64,000 bases of DNA from Taeniopygia guttata (GCF_048771995.1 NC_133027.1:13574001-13638000); one strand, 5' to 3'; positions 42,001 to 54,278 are shown, counted from the stretch's first letter. Made by a program: numbers and translations. The notes: a model not told the origin generated them from the sequence alone.

Positions 42001-43439
42001 AAAAAGGAAAAGGAATGTCTTACTCCTTGTAGCATTGAAATATGCTGAGAATTTTGAGTGCATATATAGGATATTTCACAAGCTTAAAATATATGGTTTG
42101 ATGAGGCAGAGAAACAGAAGTACTTGCTCATTTAATTTTTCTGTAATCTTGTATACAGTAATACTGATTTTTCCACCTCCTTTATTTTCATGAGCTGTTT
42201 ATGTATGAACAAACTGACAGTGATAAAAGATCAGGGAAAAACAATAGGAATAGGGGAAAACTATTCTTTAATGAGCATTCTGTTCTAATACTTTTCTCTT
42301 TATCTTTATATTTATATTGTTCCTAAAGGCATTTTTCCAATAAACAATTTTCAGAACTGTATATTTACAATTATTAACCCTTAATTCATATTTTGAAAAC
42401 AAATCCTTAAATAATTAGTGTAGTAGTTTTTTTTTACTTTCCTAGTTGTCATAATCTTTTATACTACCTAGAATCAGGTAGCATCAGTATATCTAAATTA
42501 TTAGAATTATCTTTTTTTTAAAGGTTTATGTAAAGTAAATGTTTGGTGTGACTTCTGTACTTTTGCACTTCACAACAGGCTTGTTGATTTACAGCACTTC
42601 TGAAACCCCAACTACTTTTAAAATATCTTGCTGTAGTTTTATTTGTCTTAATTTGAACTCACATTGCACCCATATTTTAGTTGCTTTGTTTAATATGTTT
42701 GTCATTATGGTTTTATGTTTAATCTGACTATCCTGCTAAATATTTGCAAAAGGAAATTGCTGGTGTTGTTTGGAATTATGCCAAAGCTTATGACAAAATT
42801 GAATAAAAAGAATCATTCAAAGGAAATGTTTTCCATCTATTTGTTTGTGGGACGTAAAGTGTTCTGTATTATGATTATTTTTTGTCAAAATTAGGTGTTT
42901 GGGTTGCTAATGCCGCTTAGTGGATATCTGCCTTAACTGCAGCCTGTTCCAAAGCCAAATCAGGTGCCAGACAGCTCTCTTGATTCGTGTATTGGCCTTT
43001 TCCTCCTGCCTAGAATATGTTGACTGTAGCATGTTTTCTAGAAAATTAATTATCAGGTGCATTTTAAGAAGTTTATTACAACTAGTTCAGTTTTTTAATT
43101 AAATTTATTAAAATGTAGGAATGATTTATTACAGAATTTTGAACTCAGAGGAAAATAAGGATCTTATTTGCATATTTAATTTGATTTGAACCATTAAACA
43201 ACAGTCTTGGCCACTTTGCACTGATTCTTTAAGTTAATGAAATATTAATTGATAGTAAGGTGATAATTTTGGTGGTTTAGGCAATGCTTTGCTTTAGCCC
43301 TTTTTGTTGGTGACTGGGCAAACACTGACCTGGAACAAGCTGATAGTTCAATAATTGATTAGAAGAAAATAGTGAGTACCTTTTGTTTGATATATCTCGA
43401 ATGGGAGAGGGATAGGCCCTGCTGTAACTGGACTTTTTC

Positions 43440-43520
43440 ACACTTCAAATAGAGAGCAGGACTTGATGGTCCTCATGGGTCCTTCCCAATTCCCAGTATT
43501 CAGTGATTCTGTAATTCTCC
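43440..43520 (+). mobile_element. Short CR1 LINE 3'-end remnant
   Basis: About 80 bp resembling the CR1 tail: AGGACTTGATGGTCCTCATG, GGTCCTTCCCAATTCCCAG and a terminal GTGATTCTGTAATTCT. Diverged and strongly 5'-truncated. Confidence 0.7.
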
Positions 43521-43711
43521 TTTGGAAAATCTGAAAGGTGAGGTAGACACCAAATGCCTGTTCTGCTACTGTAATTGAAAATTATCATTTCCTGACTATA
43601 TTTTTTAATAAAGATTCTTTTCTTGCTAAGTAGGTTTGGATGGTAATATTAATAATTTGGTGTATTTGATACAAAATGTAAATGTATAGAATTCCATCTT
43701 TTATCTGATAC

Positions 43712-43730
43712 CTATATATATATATATACA
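43712..43730. repeat. Short (TA)n microsatellite
   Basis: A brief TA dinucleotide run within AT-rich intron DNA. Confidence 0.55.
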
Positions 43731-45529
43731 TTTATAATCTGTATTGTATAAATTTTCTTCTAATGTTAGTGTTTAAAAAAAATCTAGTCTATACAAAAAA
43801 AATATAATCCTTTTTGCAATTGAAAGGCTTTTTTTATGGAAAAGATTTTTTTGAGTTTTGAAATGTGTTTTGGTTTAGGTCTTTTTTTTTTTTTTTAGTC
43901 CATGAACTCTGTTCTTTGAACTTTTTTTTTACTTCAGTAAATTTCCATTGTTTTCCATCAACCCAAATAATCTTTAATCACTATGTATTTTTTATCTAAT
44001 CTCTCAAGCTTTTCTGTATGCTGTTTTTATTAGTAAATCAGTTGAATAATTTGCAACTAAAATAGTAATTGGCTCAGAGGAAAATAAACCAAAATTCAAT
44101 TTGCAGGCATGTTTTAGTGCTGCATTACAAGCTGGTTAAATTAATGATGAAGATTGAAAGACAATACAAAGACTTTTGGTGTTGTGAGTAACTATTTCTT
44201 AGAAAATTTCTTATCTTCCATTTGTTTACAATGAAATTAGGTAATTGCAGGGTTTTATTTGCCTTCTGCCATCCTGCAGAGAACTCACATCATCTTAAGT
44301 CATAAGAGGAGCCTGAGCTGATTCTTCTTAATGCAGCTGAAGTCACCCCGGCATTCCTCCTCCCCATAGACAGCTTTCAGTCGCCAAACAGAAAGCTTTG
44401 GTTAAGTCAATGTGTTTAATCTTTTTATTTTGTTACAGGTGTAATCTGGATGTCTCTAACTTTTTTTTTTCTGTAATAAGCACCTAGTTCTGAGTTCTTG
44501 GTTAAGCAAGTTCATTTGCAAGTTCCTGTGTACATACACACGGTGGGTGTTAGCATGTCTGCATGTTTAGTTTTTACAAAATTTAGGTTTTTCAACAAAG
44601 TTTGGAAATGTTTTTACATTGCCTATTTAAATAGTTATAATTTGAAATGTTCTCAGAAACTAATGGATGGTGCCTTTTCAAGGATGTATTTATTTTAGAT
44701 GTGACTTCTGTCACCTCTAAGTGTGATGGCAGGTTAGTTACAAGTGAAAATGAAACAGGGTTATGCAAAAGTAAAATTTTAAAGTTTGCTCTAAACCTAA
44801 ATATAGTGTATCTTGCATAGTTCCTAGCTCTAGAAGGCATTATATGTCTTTGAAGTGGGATGCAGCAAAGGCATTAAGAAAGTCTTGGATGTGACTGCTT
44901 CCCTCCATTTTTGGTAGCAGGTAACTGGCTAAAATTAGAGATCTCATCCTGTGTATCTCTTTTAGTTAGACTACAAAACCATTTCTTCATTCTCAGCTTC
45001 TAAGCTGCTTCTTGAATTCAAAAGAAACAATGTTAATCCATACTTCTTGAAAAAGTGTAAATAAAAGCAGTGTTTCTGTATAGATTAGAGTGGTGCCAGA
45101 GCTGATGTGACACATGGCAGATGCCAGCCAGGGATGCCCTGCTGAGGACCCTCTCCTGCCTCGGGATCTCACTGTGCTAGGCCTGAGCAGCCCCCATGTG
45201 TGTTCCATCAACCTTTGAGTGGAAATTATACTTCTGATAATTTCAGATGCAGTCACAGTTACTTTTAAGCTAAATTCTGAGTTTCAGCAGGAAGAAAGGG
45301 AAAGCAATATGATTTAGTTTCTAATACTGGTATTAGCTCTGAAATGTGGTCATTATAATATTGTCTGGATTAGTTTGGGCTTTGTTTGAGTTGCAAGAGT
45401 AGAAGAGAAGGTCATGCCTTATAGCTGGAGCTCATGCAGCAGTGCTGGCTGATCGTGGAGAGGGAGGTTGGTGCTGTTGGGCTGATTTCAACTGGTGTGA
45501 GGGCTCCATGGCGTTTATTTAGGTGGGAA

Positions 45530-45788
45530 GGTGAGCTATGGAGACGGTCAGGGAACTGCTGCACCTCATTTATAAGGAAAGCCTGAGGCAGCTGTGGCTG
45601 TTTAGCCTGAAGAGGAGAAAAGTGAGAGTAGAGCCCATTAATGTGTGTAAAAGGGAGGAGGATGTCAAGAGGATGGACCAGGCTCTCTTTGGTGGTGCCC
45701 AGCAGTAAGACAAGAGGCAATGGGCAGAAAATGATACAGAGGAAGGTCCACCTAAACGTGACAAAGAGCTTCCCTGTGCAGGAGCAGA
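45530..45788 (+). mobile_element. CR1 LINE fragment, whose distal end leads into a minisatellite
   Basis: Follows the CR1 3' region in sense orientation: AAGGAAAGCCTGAGGCAGCT, GGCTGTTTAGCCTGAAGAGG, GAGGATGTCAAGAGGATGGA, GGTGCCCAGCAGTAAGACAA and AGGAAGGTCCACCTAAACGT. After the point where CR1 normally reads GAACAGGCTGCCCAGAGAGG, the copy passes into a tandem array of that same segment. The usual CR1 tail is not seen beyond the array. Confidence 0.85.
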
Positions 45789-46130
45789 TTGCCCGCAGGG
45801 GCTGTGGGTTGCCCAGAGGAGCTGTGAATTGCCCACAGGAGCTGTGGATGGCCCGCAGGGACTGTGAATGTCCCCGCAGGGTCTGTGGTTGGCCCGCAGG
45901 GTCTGTGGTTGGCCCGCAGGGGCTGTGGATGGCCCGCAGGGGCTGTGGGTTGCCCAGGGGGGCTGTGGATGGCCCGCAGGGGCTGTGAATGGCCTGCAGG
46001 GATTGTGGATGGCCCGCAGGGGCTGTGAATGTCCCCGCAGGGGCTGTGAATGTCCCCGCAGGAGCTGTGAATTGCCCGCAGGGACTGTGAATTGCCCGCA
46101 GGGGCTGTGAATGGCCCACAGGGGCTGTGG
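45789..46130 (+). repeat. GC-rich minisatellite, about 17 units of 20-21 bp, derived from CR1
   Basis: The unit is approximately GGCCCGCAGGGGCTGTGGAT, with variants at the first bases (TTGCCC, GTCCCC, GGCCCG) and at GGGGCTG/GGGACTG/GGAGCTG. Around 17 copies fill 342 bp. The left-most units (for example TTGCCCAGAGGAGCTGTGAA) are closest to the CR1 segment CTGCCCAGAGAGGTTGTGGA, which is exactly what should follow the adjacent CR1 fragment, so the array appears to have grown out of that element. A 313-codon antisense frame crosses this array and is an artefact of the repeat. Confidence 0.92.
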
Positions 46131-46189
46131 CTCGATCGGCCTCGCTGGCGCTGTTCCCCAGCCCGGGGCGGTGCGGTGGCGGCCGTGCG

Positions 46190-46204
46190 GCGGCAGGGGG
46201 CGCT
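46190..46204 (+). promoter_or_regulatory. CTCF-like motif 1
   Basis: GCGGCAGGGGGCGCT agrees with the CTCF core (CCASYAGRKGGCRSY) at 13 of 15 positions by eye, including the full AGGGGGCGCT half. Binding is inferred. Confidence 0.5.
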
Positions 46205-46215
46205 CCCGCGCCGTC

Positions 46216-46230
46216 CCGCCTGGTGGCGCT
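46216..46230 (+). promoter_or_regulatory. CTCF-like motif 2, same strand
   Basis: CCGCCTGGTGGCGCT agrees with the same core at 13 of 15 positions by eye. It starts 26 bp downstream of motif 1, in the same orientation. Confidence 0.45.
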
Positions 46231-49200
46231 CGCGGCGCTGCGCCGCTGCCGGGCCGGCGCCTCCCGGGGCGCGGAGCCAGCCGCGCCCTCAGTCAGCGGT
46301 ATGTGCATGCGTGAGGGAAAGCGAGCGCGGGGCATAAAGTCACTACCGTGCATCAGTTTTACCGTCTTAATAAAAAGTTATTGTGCAAATTTCATTACTG
46401 TACTAGGAATGGCTTACAGGAGCGATTGGAATTAATTACTGCAGAGCCTGCTAGGGTCATACATGCTTTCAGTTTTCATTTACACTTACAAGAAATCTAA
46501 TTTTTAATTAAAAGGATGGTTTTAATTCTACACCATCCATACTAGTTCTATCCTGTTTGTCATTTCAGGCAAATGACAGAATTGTTAATATACCCAGAAA
46601 AGTTACAGTGGTTTTAGCAGCTCATGTTGAGGCTCAAGGCTTGCTTGCAAATCAGTGTAAGTAAAACACATTATTTGAAAAAAGATTTACTAGAGAATTT
46701 GCTTCTTAAAGTATTAGGCACGATGCAAAATTAAGAATCTCTTTGTGTGTGCATCATTTAGAGGGCTAATGTTCTTGTCTATTAACAGTTTTCAAGGCAG
46801 GCTCTTTTGCAGGAAAATGCCACCCACCCATTCTGCCCTGTATGCCTTAATGAATTGAGTCTTTAATTTGAAAGTATGTGCACTAACAAAGTAATATCAG
46901 AAGAATAAAAAAAATTACATGGAATTAATTAATAAAAAAGGAGGCGTTATTATTGAAATTTATACTTTTCAGTAACTCCTGCATATTTACAGGTTAGACT
47001 AGTGTTTTGGAGAAAACCTTTTATTGTTTACTATTCAGTCTCCTAATCCCTTAGCTTGACTGTGAGAGCAGTCATTGAAAAATTCCAGAGTTTAGCAACT
47101 TTCTAATCTGCCTTATATTTAACTTACACTCCAGTATAATGATTAAATATTTCTTCCTCAGACTTTCTGCTTACCAGTCTATCTACCTCTATGGCTTTGG
47201 TTTGGTTTTATGGTTGAGTAGAAAAATTTACATTTGTATTCATGGAATGTCTTCTGGATAATATCTCCGGATTATTCAAATATTTTGAATTATGATACTA
47301 TTTTCCAGAATATTTTCATTCTCTTCTAGCTTAGTGCATATTTTAAAAGGCTATTTTCTTTTTCTCTGCCTGTCACTAATTAAAAGTATTGAACAAAACC
47401 AGATCTATACAACAGATACACTATAAAAATACCATAGTCTTTTTTTTTTTTATGGTAGTAAATAACATTTTCTCTTTCCTCATCTCTAGTGCTTTGTCAA
47501 AGCTCCCCCTGTATATTTCTTCAATTCTGCCCTATGCTTATGCAGGTGTATTGATTTCTGAGCCTCCATTTTATCTCTCTTCTCCATCAGAATAACCTGT
47601 TGTATGTTTTCTTTTCTGCTAAGTTTCCTGTACTCCCTTATCCCTTAAATCAACTTTTCAAGAGACCTGTCCTTCCATGTACCTGAGAGTACTGAAACTG
47701 CCTTTGTGAAATCAGTTTAATTTGCTGTTTTCTCCTTGTTTACTAACTTCCTTCATTTCTAATTTCTCCCATTTCCATGCTTATATTCAGTTAATTCTCC
47801 CCATAACTACCATAAAATCAATAACAGCCTCTCAAAAGAACATTTATTAGTCCAGAAACCTGTAGAGATGCATGGTTAATTAATCCTCCTGAAGCTTCTT
47901 TCCCCATTCTGTTACTTGTGTGCCTCCATAATTCAGCAGAACCTTCTTAATCACTTCTCTGGGTTACGTGGTCTCTGAACTTGATGTTTTGGGATGCTAC
48001 CTGTTGTTTCTTTTTTTTCCTCTCACCCAGACACACACAAAAGTTTTTCTCTTACCTTTTTCTGAAATTTTAAATATATTTTAAAAATATACATTATCCT
48101 GTAGTTTATTTAAAGTGGGTTTTCATTTTTTTTTTTTCTAGTGGAACTCTTGCTTTTTCCATCAGAAGCCTTGTAGCAGCCTTGTAATAGATCAGCAAGT
48201 TTTCTTATTTTTGTCATGAGATATTAAATAGGACCACTATGACAAATTTTTTAACTAAAAGCAGCAAATCCCTAGAAAGATCCACATCTCATCTTTAATT
48301 CCTCATATCTTGAGCTCTTGGTGACTATTGCCAGCCATAGCTGTCTTAATTCCACTAATGTCAATATCTTAGATTGAATTAATTGTCCTTTTAGTATTTT
48401 AAAATGTTCTTTAACTTCTTTCCCGTTTCCTGGGAAACCATTATTGTAAAGACTATTCTGATCCATATTTTATAAATTATTACCCTCCAAACCATAAATA
48501 CAAATAGCAAAATGCATTCTATGCTACATACTGACACATTCAGAGCAGATCACTAGGAAGTATGCACTAAGAAATCCAGTCCCTGTTGGATTTATGTTTG
48601 ACTTACTGAGATTAGATGTGCTATTTCAGCATTTATGTATTAAAACAAGAAGAAAAATAGAAAGAGGGAAAAGCTAGCATGCAAAGACTTACTCATGTTA
48701 TCAACTGACACAAGAAATAACTGGAAAATAAAATCACTCTGAGGAAAGTTTTTACCATAGCTGCCCAGAGAACCAGAATACGATGGTTTTCATCTTGTCT
48801 TTTAGATACTTGCATTGGATTTTCTGTGTGTATAATAAAAATACTCTATGTGGCATAGTCGTAAGACTGAATGATCAGCAGTCATTTACAGGCAGAAAGG
48901 ACCAGGAATGTTTTTTTTTTTTCTGTTCCTGAATTTTCACCCAAAAGTCCTGTTTCTGATTCTGATTCTTACCTGATCTAGCATAGATTTTTCGCTCATT
49001 ATATTCACAAATAGTGAAACCAGATACCTTCTCTATGTTCAAATCATTAGATTTCCAAAACTGAGTGAGTTCTAAGATGGCTTGTTTCTTTTCCCACTAT
49101 GAATTTGGTGGGAGATGATGAGGACAAGAAAACTTTTAACAGGAAGATGGTAATGTGAATCTCTTACAAGATTTTGGAGAAACTAAGTCAAATTCAACTT

Positions 49201-50705
49201 GGGACAAAATAGAGTGGTTTTATTTTGAAGGAAGAAACACTCAAACTAGCCAAACCTATCCTGTATCTTCTAAAGGTGTCTCCCTGCTGTGAGAATTAAC
49301 AGAGGCTCCATTTGTTGTGTACAGAGTAATTGTGTCCCTGGTTTGTGTAAAGCATCTGTGCAGGCAACGCCATGTTCAGACTAGGTTACTTTGTTCAGGC
49401 AGTAGGATCAAAGTGCAGCAGTACTTTCTTAAATTCAAATGTAATTTTACTCTAATTGCTTAATTGGATTCCATTCTACATTTTTGTTGGTGTTTTTTTG
49501 TTTGTCTGGTTCGTGTTTTGTTTTGGTTTTTTATGACCTATGAATCAAAATCCAGATATTTTTGGTGCCTGGTTTTCATTCTTTCATGAAGGCTGCTCTG
49601 ACATTATATACTCTGAAAATATACAGGAGTTCTGTTCAAAGTAAATTCAGGAGTGAGGGTTGGCATATAGAAGAATCCCCCTGCTGGATAATTTTTAGGT
49701 TCATCTAAGGTAATTTTTTCTTTTTACCTTTTAATTTTAGAGAAACTGCAAGCCAAGCTCTGTAATCCTTGGGGCTACAGGTACTAAGTTGGCCAACTCT
49801 AAACATTTTATGATTACTGAAAAACATATTTGTCATTACAACCCATTTATTAATTCCCTTTGAATTGCACCACTTTTTTGTAGGTTTAATTGTGTCCTGC
49901 AATCTGCATATCAGTTAACAGCAAAAGCTCTTGGCTGGAAGTATTCCTTAACCAGGAATTTTAATAAAATGGTTGTTCAAAGAGGGAATGATTCTTTTAT
50001 CTTGAGTTACTTTCACCTTGAGCAACTTTCTTCTCTTATTCTGCATTTCACTTCTTTATAGCTATTTTTTGGCTTTTAGTTTTGTTGGAGTTTGTTTTTT
50101 GTCTGTTTACACTTCACCTGCCTAAGGAATGTGTGGCACTGATTTTTCTTTGCTTGTGTATAGGTTGCCACTTGGTGCTCTTTATATATGTTGTGTGTAT
50201 TATGAAAACCTTATAAATCCAGCATTTAGAGGCCAGCATTGGGGATAACTTCTTTTTTTTCTGGAAAATGAATATGGCCTGCCCTCTGAAAAGAGTTTGG
50301 TTATGTTTTTGTCTTATCTATGCCTTCCTAGAGAATACAGTACATACTTCATTATCAAATATCTTTGGTGGTTTTGTGCAATTATCACCTCAACACAAAT
50401 GTATGCTGTTTTTACTTTTTTCTTAGTATAACTATACTTTTAAACATATTTTTAGAATAAAGTCCATAGAGAAGTAATACCATTTTAGAAGACTAACAGT
50501 ATTTGCACAACTGAGACTATTAAATATCAGGTGTTTTATTTTTTTTATCAATGCAACTGCTATTTATAAGATTTAAACACTTAGCAGTAAAACAGCTGAA
50601 GATAGTAACAATACCATATCCATACAAATGTTCTCAACTATAAGAAAATTGAAGAGATTATTAAAAAGAAACCTACTGTGGAATTTGATGGGAAGAAGTA
50701 ATAGA

Positions 50706-51265
50706 AACATAGAATCATTTAGGTTGATAAGGATCTCTGTGTTCATTTGAGTCCAGATGTTGACCTGATCCTGCCAAATCCACCATGTCCCTAAGCACGA
50801 CATCTACGAGTCTTTTAAATACCTCCAGAGATTGTGACTCACCCTGTTCCCCAGGCAGCTTGTGCCAGTGCTTGTGCCCTCTCAGAAAACAAATTTTTCT
50901 TAATATCCAATATAAATCTCCCTGGTGCAACTTGAGGCCATGTCCTCTTGTCTTATTGCTTGTCACCACTTTGCTGGTCCTGCTGGCCACTCTGGGCCCA
51001 CCCTGGCTCATGTTCAGCTGTTGTTGACCTGCACCCCCCCAGTCATTTTCCTCTTGGTCACTTTCCAGCCACTGTTCCCCAGCCTGTAGCACTGCAGGGG
51101 TTGTTGTGACCCAAGGGCAGGACTCAGGACTTGGCCTCATACCGTTGACATCAGCATCAGTCCAGCCTGTCCCAATCCCCTGCAGAGCCTTCCTGCCTTG
51201 CAACAGGGCAACAGACCTGCCCAACTTGATGTTGTCTGTGAACTGGCTGAGAGTGCAATTGATCA
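50706..51265 (-). mobile_element. CR1 LINE (outer copy), 3' part
   Basis: Minus-oriented CR1: the terminal block with AGAATCATTTAGGTTGATAA, then CCTAAGCACGACATCTACGA, CCCTGGTGCAACTTGAGGCC, and further into the element AGCACTGCAGGGGTTGTTGT and AACTTGATGTTGTCTGTGAA. It breaks off near 51,265 where a second CR1 begins, and resumes near 51,765. The interior reaches the 3' end of the reverse transcriptase region, but no intact enzyme is encoded. Confidence 0.88.
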
Positions 51266-51764
51266 CAGGACATTGAGGTTGGAAAAGAGCTCCAAGGTTA
51301 TCCAGTCCAACCTCTGATTGAACACCATCATGCCAACTAGAGCCAGGTGCCATGTCCAGTTGCTTCTTGAGCACTTTTAGAGTGGTGACTCCACCACCTC
51401 CCTGGCCAGTTTGTTCCTGTTTTTAACCATTCTTTCCATGAAGAAATCCTTTCTGGTATCCAACCTGAGCCTCTACTGGTTCAGCTCAAGGCCGCGTCCT
51501 CTCATCCTAATGCCAGTTGCCTTGGAGAAGAGACCAAACCCAACCTGGCTACAGCCTCCTTTCAGGTGGTTGTTCAGAGTGTTAGGGTCTCCTTTTCTCC
51601 AGGCTAAACACCCCCAGCTCCCTCAGCTGCTCCTCATCAGGCTTATGCCCCAGACCCTTCCCCAGCTCCATGGCTCTTCTCTGGACATGCTGTAGCACCT
51701 CAATGCCTTTCTTGTAGTGAGGGGCTCAGAGCTGGACGTAGCACTTGAGGTGTGGCCTCACGAC
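51266..51764 (-). mobile_element. CR1 LINE (inner copy) inserted into the outer CR1
   Basis: A second 3' terminus (TTGAGGTTGGAAAAGAGCTC, then TATCCAGTCCAACCTCTGAT) restarts inside the first copy, and the element runs to GAGGTGTGGCCTCACGACTA, where it is 5'-truncated at about 500 bp. The outer copy then continues, in register, with CTTTGTCCAGATCCCTGGTA. The inner copy is therefore younger than the outer one. No clear target duplication was found at the junctions. Confidence 0.85.
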
Positions 51765-51945
51765 TACAAATCCCTTTGTCCAGATCCCTGGTAAATATGT
51801 TAACTGGGACTGGCCCCAGTACTGAGCCCTGGGGAACCCCACTGGTGTCCAGCTACCATTTGGATCTGACTCCCTTCACCACCACAGTTTTTTACCCCGT
51901 GTACCTGTCCAGGCTATGAGCAGCCAGTTTCCCCAAGATAATTTT
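51765..51945 (-). mobile_element. CR1 LINE (outer copy), remaining 5' part
   Basis: Continues the outer element after the insertion: ACTGGCCCCAGTACTGAGCC, GGGGAACCCCACTGGTGTCC and GAGCAGCCAGTTTCCCCAAG all follow the known CR1 interior in antisense. It fades into unique sequence at about 51,945. Confidence 0.85.
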
Positions 51946-53550
51946 TTGAATCTTGCACTTCTGCTGTTTCCTTACAAGCACTTCAGCTAACTGTATGAGT
52001 GACTATCACAGTGATTTGGAATCATGCTAGTGATCTGAGAGATCTTGAGTTTGTTAATGTGCTGGTATATTTTTGAAAGCACGATTAATTATTCATGCAG
52101 TAAGGTCAGTTCCAGTGCTTTAATGATGCTGATGTGCTTAGTACATTTCCCTCAGACTGTGGACTGGATGCCTCCTGTCTCTACCCACTTAGGTGTGCCA
52201 CTAGAAGTTATCGTTCTGAATCATCCATTGCCGCTCCTGAATTTGGGGGCCTTTCTCCTGAAACTCCCGGTGGAGCTGCTCATGAAAACATGCACAAGCC
52301 CTGCTTTCGTTAGGATGATCTAAATGAGGTTAAGCAGTAGGTATTTGCTGATCCAGCTCATTTTGACAAAAGCCTTTCAGACCGTGTTTATGTGAGCAAG
52401 ATTTAAATATTATCTGGCAAAGGAGCACTGATGAGCTGCAAAGGCTTGAGCTGGTGAATGTGTCCTTTTTCACTAACACAAAGTTGTAAAGCTTTGTCTC
52501 TCTGTTACATTTTCAGTGTACTGCAGTGCTGCCGATGGTGTTGAATTGGTACTGATTAAATTAGTCCTGTGAGAGAAGAAATCAATCAGTACTTCTCTAG
52601 CAATTTGTATGGTACTGTAGCTGTTCCTTGAAAGTAGTGCAAAACTCCACAGAATTGTGTAGTTGCTTAAAACAGTGTGTAAACCAAAATTTTAAAGAAG
52701 TGTTGAATAACATGATATTCAGTGTTCAATTAGTAATACCCAGTTTGGGAACACTTACTGTATTTTCAAAACTGGATTTCAGTACATAATAAATGTATTT
52801 CAGTATACTTTCAGTATATATATGTAAAATCCATGGCAGATTTGTAGGGTTGAGTTCTGATTTTTTGGGGGGAGATAGTATTTTATATATCACAATTCGG
52901 AAAGAAACCGATTACTTTAATGGGGTAGAAGGAATTTATTTTCCCATAGAAGGTAATACCTCTAGAATGTTGAAACTAAATCAGTGACATTTTAGGAACA
53001 CAGTTATTTGTTGGAAAACCAGCCTGTGATATTTTGTTCAAAGCTCAAGTTTTAACATCTGCTACTGGATAATGGTAAATAATATGCAAAATGCTAAATG
53101 TACCTTTCTGTTCATTGCTGGGTTATGGTTTATTTGTCTGTGTGCTAATTAAATGTTGGGCATAAATGATTAAGCAATGAGCTTTAAAATGTCAACAATA
53201 GCTTAAAAACTATTTTCTATAAGAGTATGTAATATCTTAGGGTAAGCTTTAATGGTTTGGAAAACAATAAGAAAAAATGCAGACATTGTTGTCAACTTAG
53301 AATAGAGTTGCAAGTTGGAATTTTAAGGGATTTAGACACTAAAGAGGAACTGCTAGCATTTAGTGGTGCAGCATCAGCAATATTTTTATATATGCCTTGA
53401 GTCTCAGTTCAACATTTTAACTGATTTTACAGTAAGTAAAATAAAATGCTTTCCGGTTTAATGAAATAGACTTTTATGCTCCTAGGTTAAACCTTTATGA
53501 CTTGCTTCTGTACATCAGCTGTTATTTGCATTTCTCTTGCAATCACAGTA

Positions 53551-53562
53551 TATATATATAGA
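53551..53562. repeat. Short (TA)n run
   Basis: A brief alternating TA stretch in AT-rich intron DNA. Confidence 0.45.
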
Positions 53563-54278
53563 CCTTCTCAGAATGTGTGCCATTAGTTACTTTGAAATCT
53601 CATTAAAATTATCCTGTAGGTGACTTTCAGTTCCTGAGGTTTGGAATATGTTATTAGAGTTTTTGAGGAAAGACAGTTTGAAAGGCTATGCAGAATAAAA
53701 TAATTCTGTTTGAGGCAAAGATTTGCATTTATTAGCACTTCCTTTAAGTTTGGCCTTTTAATTTGAAACTAGAATTTAGTGTTGAATGATGAATTACACT
53801 TGCAAGTGGAAGTTTCATGGAACCAGATGTTGCTTTTAGTTTTGTATTTTAGGAAACCATAGAGAAATTATATTAAAAATAACTAAAACATGTTAGCAGC
53901 GGCCTGAACCATATTTTCTGGATGTTGATGTTGAATATGACTATTTTTGGGGTTGATGTGCTTTGAAAATAGGTTGTGTCAAACCAGAGCCTTCAGGATC
54001 AGTGGAAAATGCCACCTGCATGAACATGTGTTTATATAAGCTTGTGGTAGGCTTCGGTTCCATACTTGTGACCTGATTAGCTGGATCAGTTTCTACACAG
54101 GGATTGAAGGAGAGGGAATAAAGTGAAAAACAAGCTAGGAAATGTAACACAAGTTCAGGAAAAATACTGAGGAATCTCCCAAGCTGAGATGTGCTGTACT
54201 TGTTTAAGAAGGATCAGAGGCAGAGCTTGGGCACATGACCTGAAGCGACTCAATGCAAATGAGGGAGCGTATCCTCAG

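Larger units (their letters stand above)
46131..46335 (+). promoter_or_regulatory. Small CpG-rich patch, possible alternative promoter or insulator
   Basis: About 200 bp of very GC- and CpG-rich DNA abuts the minisatellite and ends sharply in AT-rich intron. It contains two CTCF-like motifs and a possible donor (GCG/GTATGT) near 46,300, so it could start an alternative CYRI transcript, but no coding sequence is visible. CpG richness here may also be helped by biased gene conversion at the neighbouring array. Confidence 0.5.
36057..54278 (+). other. Intronic DNA between the two candidate 5'-UTR exons
   Basis: Mostly AT-rich unique sequence. It contains the CR1 at 43.4 kb, the CR1-derived minisatellite and adjacent CpG-rich patch at 45.5-46.3 kb, and the nested CR1s at 50.7-51.9 kb. 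A strongly T/C-biased stretch runs from about 47,440 to 48,060. A 155-codon frame at 36,131-36,598 is hydrophobic and AT-driven, has no family resemblance, and is not called as a gene. Confidence 0.45.

Noticed and set aside
45412-46353. A 313-codon minus-strand frame
   Set aside because: It crosses a CpG-rich patch, the 20-bp minisatellite (giving repeated HSPCG/TAPAG-like peptides) and an antisense CR1; no protein family resemblance.
50715-51374. A 219-codon minus-strand frame
   Set aside because: It runs through noncoding and degenerate 3' CR1 sequence and across the junction of two nested CR1 copies.
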